Both the position numbers and the translations under genes were made by a program. Source: Lycium barbarum (Eukaryota > Streptophyta > Magnoliopsida > Solanales > Solanaceae). From it: a stretch of 64,000 nt of DNA. The stretch spans positions 6,425,205 to 6,489,204 of the forward strand of contig NC_083345.1 of assembly GCF_019175385.1 (NCBI RefSeq), given 5' to 3'. Of the stretch, positions 33,935 through 44,163 are shown piece by piece. The notes beneath the pieces are model-generated. The model searched no databases, was not told the DNA's origin, and saw only the letters and a program-made list of their open reading frames with translations. Within the stretch, counting starts at the first letter, position 1. Every line of letters starts with the position of its first letter.

Positions 33935-34355
33935 TGCCCTAATTTTGGGGTGGTCTTTAATTTTTGTCCTTCGTTAGAAACCCTTGATTTCGGGTTCGAA
34001 CCCCCGCTCAGTCAAAAATTAAAAAAAATTCGCAAGGTAGAGTTTTGAGGCAGAATTTTGCTACCTTCAGGAAGAGTTTGAAACTCTACCTTAAGGCAGA
34101 GTTTTGCCTATTCCTGAATGCAAAACTCTATCTGCAGGCAGAGTTTTGCATGTGAGGTAGAGTTTTGCAAACTCTGCCTGCAGGTAGAGTTTGCATGCAA
34201 AACTCTGTCTTGCGATTTTTTTTATTTTTTTATTTTACTGAACTAGGGTTCGAATCCAGAACCTTGGGATATTAGGCGAAGGACAAAAATTAAAGAACAC
34301 CAATTTGAGGGGGAAAAATTAAAGATTAGTGCTTTTGAAGGGTAATCTGTACAAA
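33935..34355. mobile_element. Fold-back element with GCAGAGTTTTGC core
   Basis: The arms belong to the same family as 10640-11341: TTTTGGGGTGGTCTTTAATT then GTCCTTCG on the left, ATTAGGCGAAGGACAAAAAT on the right. Both arms carry a B-box-like word (GGGTTCGAACCC near 33992, GGGTTCGAATCC near 34247) next to the homopolymer-rich junction. The core (34035-34205) is a different set of inverted words, GGCAGAGTTTTGC and GCAAAACTCTGCC, including CTCTGCCTGCAGGTAGAG. No clear target duplication was found. Non-coding. Confidence 0.65.
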
Positions 34356-34624
34356 AAAAATGAAAGGTTAGTTGATATGTAGCTAATCCAAATGACTCAT
34401 AAAAAATCTTAAGCAAAATATTATTACTAAATGATTTTTTTGTTCGATACGTTATATATAGTCATAGTACATAAAATAAAGTATTATTAGGTACTTAAAC
34501 AAATTATAAGAAAATAAATAAACAAGAAAAATTAAAACATAGAAAGAGTTGGATGGGTTGGGTTATGACTCATCGTTTAGCCCATTTCGGCCCAAGTAAC
34601 TTTTGGATTAGCAACCCATATAAC

Positions 34625-34811
34625 CAGTGGCGGAGCCACACTATGCCGAAGGTGTTCATTCGAATCCCTCGGCAGAAAAAAAATACTGTTTTTACAAGGT
34701 TAAAATTATTTTTTATGTATATATATTAGACGTTGAACTCCCTTAGGCTTCTTCGTATGTTTGCTTTTTTATATTTTAAACCCCTCAGTGAAAATCCTGA
34801 CTCCGTCATTG
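34625..34811. mobile_element. hAT MITE with CAGTGGCGGAGCCAC end, 187 bp
   Basis: The left end CAGTGGCGGAGCCAC pairs imperfectly with the right end TGACTCCGTCATTG. The 8-bp repeat CATATAAC flanks it on both sides (34617-34624 and 34812-34819). The interior matches the widespread solanaceous element with ATTAGACGTTGAACTCCCTT and TTTTAAACCCCTCAGTGAAA. Confidence 0.85.
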
Positions 34812-34819
34812 CATATAAC

Positions 34820-35813
34820 CCACCCAAATTCAATCGAACCCTCACATTTGACACATCTGCCACCACTTATTTGAAAGAATAATTTTGAATGAAAAGAATA
34901 TTTTATTTGAATGTAAAGAAAAATCTTTATTTTATTGAACTCCTATTTCAAGTCAAACATTCACACAAAAATGGGTCGGAGGGAGTACTAAGAATTATTT
35001 GCTTGTCTGGTTGTATTCCCGACAAAAGGATCGAAGATAAGAGGTAATTAAGTCTTTAGAAGAAAATCCGATTTCATTCGTGCTTTTATAGTTAACTTCG
35101 TGTATATGGTGATACCTACTTTGACATGATTATTTTTAGGTTAAGTAGACTGTTTTGTCATGATCGAATGACAAAAGGTGATTGACTTCAATGCTTATAA
35201 GAGTCACCATTGACATGATGGTTTTGCTTGATGAAATTATTAATAATGTGCTTTCATCATTATTAGTTCACTTACTTAAATATATACTAGTATGAATTAT
35301 AATCTAAGTAGATCTTTCCTAATTACTCTATATTTTCATACTTGTTAATTGAAAAAGGAGATTTGATCAAACTAACTTTGGAAGAAAAGTGACCTTTAAA
35401 GGGAGTTCAATTGTCTATAGTGATTGTCACATAGTAGCATTTATCATTATGTAAAGAATTAGAGCATGACATATAGGAAGGGGAAAAGGGAGTAGGGAAA
35501 TATCGAGACAGATTAACGTAACACAAAGTGAATAGCATCAATCCATACTTGAAGTACATTCTGACCATCCATTATTAGAAGCTACCTTTCCATGATCAAA
35601 CATATTGTTAAAGTGTATGATCAGCACTCATATAATAATTTAAATTACTAGAAAATATATTTTTAATTATTTGATTATATTTCAATTCCTCTTTCCTCTT
35701 ATGCTAGTCTGATTCTTTTTTATTAAGGAAGCACATAAAAATTCTTTTTAATAATGCATGATGATGAAATTCGAATTCAAAATTTTTTATCTGCTCTGAT
35801 ATCATGTTAAATT
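34820..35813. other. Intergenic DNA without recognised genes
   Basis: Contains one possible end of a GGAGGGAGTAC-type MITE at about 34978-34988. Nothing else that can be named. Confidence 0.35.
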
Positions 35814-35814
35814 G

Positions 35815-37200
35815 TCACGACTCATTTTGAAATCCATAACCGACATCTAAAGAGCTACTATTGGATAGACAAACTGATACCATGACCTTCATAAAGCATT
35901 CTTGCATTTGATGACCAATTCATAACTCAAACGAAAGTCGGATATCTCATAACAATGAAAATCATAAGGTACGAAACAAAAGCTGAGACCCAATAAAATC
36001 CACGGTACAAGGTCAAGGAGCATCTATCTTAAGCAGAGTACAAAAAGATATATCTCGCAGCCTCAAATCAAAGAAAAAAAAAAATACATAAAGGGATTAG
36101 TTGAAATGACACCACGATAGATGCAGTTTGGCTCATCTCAACTGAAACTCAAAAACACCAAAAAAATAAAAAATAAATAAACGGCACACACAACTGTAAT
36201 AGTAGATAGATATGATCATGCACAAAACAGTAAATTGTGAATCACGAAGACCTATAAAATATTCCCTCGGTTTCAATTTGTTTGCCTAATTTTGATTTGG
36301 TATGAGTTTAAAAAAGTAAAAAAAAATATTTTGAATCTTGTGATCCTAAATTAAAAATATGTATAATGTACCAAAATGTCTTTTAATCTTATAGTCTTAA
36401 ATATATCATATGGAAAGTTGAAATTAAAAAGTTATCAAAAAAGAAAAAATACATTTTTTTTAAACGAACTAAAAGAAAAATAAGACAAACAAATTAAATA
36501 AAAGGAGTAACTATTCTTTCCCTCTGCCGTACCTTGGAGCAAGTGAAAAAACATTAATTCATGATTCATGCATGAACGAGGTATTAATGCACACATACAC
36601 ATATAGCCTCGAAGCCATGACTGCTAGACCTAGTAAAAAGGAGCATCAGGGATAAAGACCCAATTAAAGCAGTATGAAATCGATATCAACTCTATAACAT
36701 GAAGCGCATAAACATAAATTGCAAGTGAACAACGTCAGTAAATACATATAAAGTAGTTTCATGAATTTAAATAAAGTATAGAAACGATGCAATTCATAAC
36801 ATGCTCCTTAATTATCAATGATAACTAGCATATCCTGCTCTAGATTTTATCAATCATAAGTAAAACATGCTTCATGATCAACGAAATGTCATGTTATAAT
36901 CATAAAAGGGGCACATCGTAAAGCATCGCGTTGTCTAAAACACGTGTCAATACATAGTGTATAAGCAAAATTTGTTTAAATTGTCCTAGCTAGTATGCAC
37001 TCACCCATAACATACTAGGTAGTTCAAATACATTTATGCAAGTTACAAATCACGATTTAGACAAACAAGAACTCAGACAAGTTAAAGACCTTACTTACTT
37101 CAAAACTAACCAACCCCGAAATGTCCAATTCACATCCCAACGGACCTCGAACAACCTCAATGTATGCAGAATATTGATTAACAGCGTCAATTATACTAAT
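35815..37200. mobile_element. Degenerate LTR-like segment (uncertain ends)
   Basis: It starts TGTCACGACTCA, a common beginning of solanaceous gypsy LTRs, and carries the kind of non-coding text such LTRs have (GCCGTACCTTGGAGCAAGTG near 36526). No target duplication and no partner LTR were found, so the right boundary is a guess. A small MITE is nested within it. Confidence 0.3.
36260..36510. mobile_element. Stowaway/mariner-like MITE (TTCCCTC..GGAG ends)
   Basis: The left end TTCCCTCGGTTTCAATTTG and the right end CAAATTAAATAAAAGGAGTA are imperfect inverted repeats, extended by TGTTTGCCTAATTTT and AAAAATAAGACAAACA. The length and ends fit the common plant 'CTCCCTCCGTTTCA' MITEs. TA flanks are plausible but not distinctive in this AT-rich context. 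Confidence 0.55.
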
Positions 37201-39450
37201 CATGGTCAATTCAATATTTTTATGCCAAACCTAAAACATAAACTTCAAATTCTTTTTCTGCCTTTGAGCACATAAAACTAAAAAAGTCAAAAGCTATTTA
37301 AAAAAGAAAGCCTTTATTAACTATAACTGATTCGATAATATCGCAGTTATTAACGGTTAAGACCGTTCTGATCAGTGCCAAGATTGTTAAATAACTGGTA
37401 CTACTTTATTTTCCACTGAAAAATCCTACAAACATAAGAATCTTTTAGTTCAATGTGAAAGGAAATTAAGTGGGGTTGGCTTTTATATTCATTAGTCAAG
37501 GAACGAACAACATATGCAATCATGTACAAATGCGGTGGTGTGTGTATGTGTGAGAGAGAAAAAGAAAGAGAGATTTTTGCAAGCTGCAACATCAATTATT
37601 TATAAAGATATCAAAAACACTTAATTGGATTTGTATTTTTTAATATAAATCCGTGCAATGCAAGAATCATTCATTCATGTGTAGAGAAAGAAGGGCAGCA
37701 GCTTCCCATAAGAGTCTCACATATCCACCCCCCCCCCCCCCCCACCACACCCACACCACCACCACACACAGAGTAGAACTTAAATTCACAACATACATTT
37801 AGTTGAAACTTACAAACAGTACCAAATAATATTACTAAGTAATAATTATAAGAGTTTAACTCATATATATCCTCTTTTTTATGGCCAATATCTATATTCA
37901 ATGGCGGATCCATAGCATGAAGAAAATTTTGTATCCCCTTTATATAAGTGAAATACATGTTAATTCAAATATCAGGTGTGACATATTTGAATTTTTTTTG
38001 AATCCTCTAGTCAAAATTGTTTGCTTATGTTTTCAATGACTGTAAAAGTCTTTCACATCAATAGCATATATAAGTAAATCCTAATAACAATAATAATAGA
38101 AAAGTTTAAAGAACTTGATACACCGTCAATTTAAAGAATTTATACTATATGTCAGGGTCGACATATATTTTGAATGATCTACATGTAAATCTCCTTAAAA
38201 TATGAGATTTAATTATAATCTTGAAATTAAAATAAATTACCTGCGGAAACAAATAACGATAATCCGATGATACAGAAATTCATCCCACTGACGGTCTACA
38301 TAACTAAACTCATAATAATATTCATAATACCAGTAATAATTAATAATTAATAATTAATACACATAATATTTAGGGCCAATTCATGGTACAACCAAGTTGC
38401 AGTATAATGTTTCCTCCAACATCTAACCGACCCCATTAATGGGGCTGAGCTGAGATAGAGAAAGAAATTGTAGATTCTTCACCAAATTGGCAGATACATT
38501 ATTAAGGGAAGAGGTGGACAGAATGCCACATCTGTCTCAATGTGGGGAAATCTTTTGTTTTCTCATTACTTTAGTTTATGTATTTTTGGAGTTGACATTT
38601 CCCCCCCTATCAAATATCTATGTTTTCACCTCTCTGATAATGTCTAGAGTAACATGCACTTTGTTCTTATTTTAAGAAATGTAGAGTGGAAAACAAAATG
38701 TCAGGCAATGATTCTCTCTGTTTTTTTTTTTTTTCTTTGGTTAAATTGGAAATATAACTGAGAAGATATGTGAATGACAAAATTAATCATTGTATGGTGT
38801 CATAATAGATGTGGTTCATATTTTCACTTACTACAATCTTGATGTAAAAGACAATAACCGGACGTGGATCTAAGATTTTAAGCTTATAGGTTCATAGTAA
38901 AATGAACCAATATGCAATAATAATCGGATAAAAAGACTCCAAGGAATTCGATCCCACGTCAAGCACAAGAGGCTGAAATAGGATTCCATCTCTACCACTT
39001 AACCAAGTGCTCTTTTAGTAATTGGTTCGCCATTAGTGATATCTTATATAATTAACGGATTATTCTCCATGTAAATACATGATTCGGGCAAAAGTTATTA
39101 TATTTTTGGGAACCTACAACTCATACCATGAATCCACTCGTGTCTACAACACTCATATTGCGAATATATCAGATTTTAACGGTTCAATATTCATTGTCAT
39201 ATAACATTGCCGATCTTATAACTATTATATTGAATTTATATAGATTGGTGATGTAAACTTATTTGTACTATTAGGCCATCTGAAGACAACTACTTATAGC
39301 TATTTATAATAAGTTAAATTATTAGCCTGTGTAACGTAAGTAACTTCCAAAAAGATTAAAATATACCTAATAATAATAATAAAAAAAATTACACCGATAA
39401 TTTATTTAAGTTAAATCTTTATAAATACATTTTTTTAAAAATATTAAGCT
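37201..39450. other. Intergenic DNA, 37.2-39.4 kb
   Basis: No gene recognised. It includes a run of about 18 C at 37727-37744 followed by a CACCAC-rich stretch, and a possible degenerate dispersed repeat at about 38860-39150 whose outer words GGACGTGGATCTA and ATGAATCCACTCGTG are loosely inverted. Confidence 0.35.
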
Positions 39451-39547
39451 GGCCGAGGGTCTACCGGAAACAATCACCCTATCTCCATCAGATAAGGTCT
39501 GCGTATACTCTACCCTTCACCTCGCTTTGTGGGATTTCACTGGGTAT
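39451..39547 (+). mobile_element. Au SINE 3' fragment
   Basis: The text CGAGGGTCTACCGGAAACA, AAGGTCTGCGTATACTCTAC and GGGATTTCACTGGGTAT is the 3' half of the Au SINE family. The expected TTGTTG tail is found only at 42724-42735, beyond the next element, so the SINE was split by an insertion. Confidence 0.75.
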
Positions 39548-42500
39548 CAAGGCCGGCTTCAGGGCCAAGCGAGCGAAGTGGCCGCTTTAGGCCCAGAGAA
39601 GTTTAGGCCCCAAAATTACCTTACATCATTTATATAGTTTTATTTTATTTTATTTTTAATAATTATTATTATAGATGAAAATTGTTATTATTATAAGTGA
39701 CTTTTAACGAAGAGTGATTTCTGGACGGTCGCATTGATTTAGTGGGTTAAATTTGTCTAAAAGAAATTCATCCAATTAATTTTCAATTTGTCCCTTTCTA
39801 GTAGAGTTGTTTAGTAAATGGTCCGCTTTCTATTTTTCTTGCAATTTAAGGGTCTGTTAAACCACTGTGTAAAGATCCTTTTTTAGCATATTAAAATTCT
39901 TATGAGAAAATGTTAGATTACGATTCAAAATTTTGTAAGTTATTGCAAAACGTCAAATGATGGTCTAATGTTTTGTTTGCAAAATTGAGCTATACGTGGA
40001 CAAACATATGACTTGAATATAACATGTCCTGAAGGATATACTTGCATAAATTTTAAGAATAGGAATAAATCTAAATAGTGACCTAAATAAGAGATTTTTG
40101 AGTAAATTAACCACTACTTTTAAAGAGGAAATTAGCACAACGGTTAACAAGTGATAGAATTTAAAAGCGATTTCAAAAAAGATCATACAATGCCAATAAT
40201 CCAATGCAAGCTTGTCCATAGTCTCTAAAAATTTACCTGAAATTCATCCATACTATTTTCAACTTTATGTTATCTACTTTTTGTAACACCCCGTATCTTA
40301 AAATAAAGATTAGACTCGTATCGCTAGAGTTTCAGAGGAAATTTGAAGGTTTAAACGTTTTGCGAAAGTGGCTGAGGGGCCTACTTGGGGCAACCATAAC
40401 ACCTTGATTCGTTGGGAATTTGGAAAAGGTTCCTAATGAAAGTTGTATTACATAGAAATATCTTTCCAGGCATATAAGGATCAGGCCAATCGGAGTCCGG
40501 ATCAAGGAGATATGATCGTCTCAAAATGGCTAATAGAGGGGTGCTCAGATTCGATAGAATCGGCTAAGTTTTCGATACGTAAGCCAATTTCCTGAAAATA
40601 CGTTGGGAATTTCAAAAAACTTAAAACATAAAAGTTGCATACCTTTGAAATATCTTTCTAACGGTATATTATGGAGCCAAAATGGAGTTTTGTGCTAGGA
40701 GTTATTCCCTTTTTACCGAACGTTGTCAGAATGGCCTAGGGCGACTCCCCAGGCGCCGCGCCATGCCAAAATTTGCATAAAAATGTAATTTTCATCAGGG
40801 CCTATAGTATAGGCCTAGTGCGCCGCCTTGGGCAACGGTCGGGGCGACGCACCAAGCCAAATTATGCCTGAAACGTCTTTTTTCGAATTTTATATGTACC
40901 CAACTCCAAAAAAATTTTCCCACTTCATTATAAACCATATTTTTGGAGATAAAACACTCTAGGGCTTCCACAAATCATCCAAGGTGACTTTATACTCAAA
41001 CCCCATTTATTATTACATCAACCTAACAAAGATTAACGCTAGAATCTCAATCTATTCCATATATTATCGATTGAATTTTCGTCTTGGACAAAAGAACCCT
41101 AGAATCCGAATTCAAGAGGATTGAACTTCAAAAAGGTAATACTTCTACTCTCTAACCACTTATAGTTTTGAATTGATGAGTTCTTGGGAGAATCCTAAAT
41201 GGGTTTGATATAGAGTATCATATGAACTATGCTAGGGTTTTGGATTATTAACTTAGGATTGTTGTAGTCATATGGTGATGAAGAATGATGTTACTTTCAT
41301 CAAATCGAGATTGTAGAATCATTTAGAAGTAATAGAATGATAATTGGGTGAAGAAACACCATTAATGGAGATTGTGGAGCTTTATGCCCACCAACTGTTT
41401 GATAAAATTCTTAGATGACCAAAGCATGGATATTATTGCTAATATAGAATTCCTTTGACTTGTATTGATATAGATTAAAGTTGAAAGGATTGACGAACGT
41501 TGTATTACGCTCAAAGGCTGGAATTAAGGTATGTCAGGCTAACTATCTACGTTAGGGAATGATCATGATTCTCCCTACGCCTCATTCTTCATACTTGTCA
41601 GTAATTTGACTCAGAATACAGTTTAGCCCTAGTTTCATGATATGTTGTAGAACTGTTATCTTCTAGGGTTGCAGTTACAGAATTCGTTCATGGTTGTCAC
41701 TTTGAATATCATGAATTCAGCACGTAATCTTTATAGACTTATGTATTGTTACCACATGAGTTTCAGTCTAGAAATTCAGTATGCTCAGAGACAGTCAATG
41801 TTTTTCAGTTCAGTCCAGCATGTCTATTTCAGTTCAGTATTGTTCATTGTTGTTATGGTCTCAGTCTTTATTAATTAACCATAATTGAACATATGTGATT
41901 TTGCCCAAGGGCACAGTCTTTTGTATACGTATACTTGGCTGAGGCCATTGACTGACACACTACTAGGCCTAGGCCATAGTGTGCATTTATTATTGGGCCG
42001 AGGCCCCACGTATACAAACACAGACAAAACAGATGTTTCAGATACAGAGCGGGGAGTATCCATATCTCTACTTCCTTTGCTATCACCGTTTACAGTTAAC
42101 AGTTATCAGTTTTAGTTCCAGTACTTTATTGCATCAGTTGCTTTACATACCAGTACAATTCAAATGTGCTGATGTCCCTTTTTATTGCTTGGGGGCCTGC
42201 ATCTCGCGATGCAGGCAATGACATACAAGTTGATGACTCAGCTGTTTAGGAGTGCACGTACCAGCTCCTGGTGAGCTCTAGATTCCTTCGGAGCGTTGTT
42301 AGCTATCCAATTATTTTAATTTTTAGACAGTTACATTATTCAGTATTCTTAGAGGTTTCATAGACACAGTTCAGACAGTCAGATATTTGTTATGCTAGCC
42401 TTGTTGGCAGTTATACTTAGTTGTTCAGTTGTTTTGATTTAGCCATGTTGGCTACTTTCAAATATTTTCATATTGTCTAAGTATTTCCGCATTATGATAT

Positions 42501-42723
42501 TTCAGTCAGACTTCCAGTTAATTAGCATGTGTTAGTTTTATTTTATAAACCAGTTATGTTTTGGTATCACATATAGACATGATTATTCAAAACTCAAAAA
42601 TATAAGAAAAAATTAATTAATTACGTTGAATCTTAAAAGGCTATAAAATTAAGCTTCAAACAAGTTTAAGGCTTCTTATTGAAGTTTCGCTTTAGGCCAC
42701 AAAAGTTATTGAGCCGCCCCTTG
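39548..42723. mobile_element. CAAGG-ended element inserted in the Au SINE
   Basis: The ends CAAGGCCGGCTTCAGGGCC and GAGCCGCCCCTTG are short inverted repeats (CAAGG..CCTTG, CCGGCT/AGCCGC). GCTTTAGGCC occurs near both ends in opposite contexts. It looks like a small non-autonomous DNA element, itself split by the LTR that starts at 40282. No exact target duplication was confirmed; the superfamily is uncertain. Confidence 0.4.
40282..42590. mobile_element. Long TGTAACACC LTR, right end degenerate
   Basis: Starts TGTAACACCCCGTATCTT and follows the solo LTR at 51788-54097 over most of its length: shared GAAGGTTTAAACGTTTTGC-type start, GGAGATATGATCGTCTCAA, CGGTATATTATGG, and a GC-rich CTGCATCTCGCGATGCAG stem where the other copy has CTGCACTTCACAGTGCAG. 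The last ~100 bases, ending in GGGGCGTGACA in the other copy, are not recognisable. Probably a solo LTR of a Ty3/gypsy chromovirus (Tekay-like). No internal region or coding sequence is present. Confidence 0.65.
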
Positions 42724-42735
42724 TTGTGTTGTTGT

Positions 42736-43960
42736 TTTAATACTAAGCTGAGGAGCCATGCAATATGGTCATGCTTCAACAAAATTATCACATAAAATTA
42801 CATCTTATCTACAGTTGAATATATATATGGATGTAACTAAACGATCTTCCTTATCTTATAAAAAAATGTAGCTTTGGCCTAGCCACTAATAATTCCTGGT
42901 TATTTTTCATTATGTCTGTGTCATTGGGGAAGAAAAAAGTTATCTAAATTCAAGGTTGATGATTGCAATGGCAAAATAAAAACATATGGATAGAGTTTTC
43001 TAGTGACAATACGTAACAAGTCAATTTTTACATGAATATAAATGGAACTATCATTATACTAGAAATATAAAATACAATCTATCTCACAATATAGCTTAGT
43101 AACTATATTATATACATCGGGAAGCTGATCGATCATGGCTCTTTTTATAGGACCACAATTCAATTATGTATCAATCCCATTTGTTATTGAACAATTTATA
43201 CTTTTTTCCTAAATAAAAAATCGTTAAAATTTTATATAAGGAAAACCCTTTTTGACAAAATATTTAAAAAATGGTGGGAAGCTTTCCATAGCCATCAATC
43301 ATTCATGATCATTGTTCACTAAGAGTATCATTGAGAAGGAAATTAAAACAAATTAAAACTTATCTAACTTCCAGGACATTAATGATTACAAATTGAAAAA
43401 AAATAAAAATAAGAAGAACACACATGAAAACACATGGATGGAGTCATTGCTAGTGACAATACATAATAAGTCAAGTTTTACATGAATTTATGGAACTATC
43501 AATATATTTGAAATAGAAACTACATTATAATATATCTTTTGCACATTATTTTGTATATAGAGAAGCTGATCGATCATGGCTTTTTATTGGACCACTATCA
43601 ATTCCATTTGTTACCTTAATCATGGCATTCCCCATCCAAGCCTTTTTCCCGCGTTCCCCCCCGCCCACCCCACTCCCCCCCCCCCCCAAAAAAAAAAAAA
43701 AAAAAAAGAAGAAGAGAGATTAAAAACACCATCCATTTGAAATAACTTAAAAACCCAAAAGAAAATAAATGTGATATAGACAAATCATTAGGGTATCGTA
43801 ATATAATATTGTTACATATCCCCCACAAAACCAAAAACAATAAAAAAAATACATTAAATTATTTTTAGTAACATGCCCTTTGATCCCTAGGTGATCAACA
43901 GACATGTATCTCCACGTGTCAGCTAGCGATCCATCGGAACTTGATAGCTAAATTGAAACA
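42736..43960. other. Upstream region of the Aux/IAA gene with a local duplication
   Basis: About 42983-43203 and 43433-43618 are diverged direct repeats: TAGTGACAATACGTAACAAG / TAGTGACAATACATAATAAG, and the identical 19-mer GAAGCTGATCGATCATGGC at 43121 and 43562. A G-box core CACGTG is at 43913-43918. A poly-C/poly-A tract lies at 43675-43707. No TGTCTC auxin-response element was seen close to the gene. Confidence 0.55.
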
Positions 43961-43966
43961 ATTGGG

Positions 43967-43973
43967 TATATAT
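43967..43973 (+). promoter_or_regulatory. Putative TATA box of the Aux/IAA gene
   Basis: TATATAT lies 197 bases before the ATG, followed by a CT-rich leader (CTCTCTCTCTATCTCTCT at about 44063-44085) typical of plant 5' UTRs. Inferred by position. Confidence 0.45.
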
Positions 43974-44163
43974 GCACATGAAACCATATACTTTGTCCCC
44001 TTAATATTTGTTACTACTATTACTAATATTATTATTGCATTTTCCTCCAATATTGTCCCTTTCTCTCTCTCTATCTCTCTCCCTCTCATTTTGTTATCAA
44101 GAAGTGTGAGAAGAAGAAGAAAAGATATACACTAATTATTCAAGAAAATTGCTTTGGTTTTTG

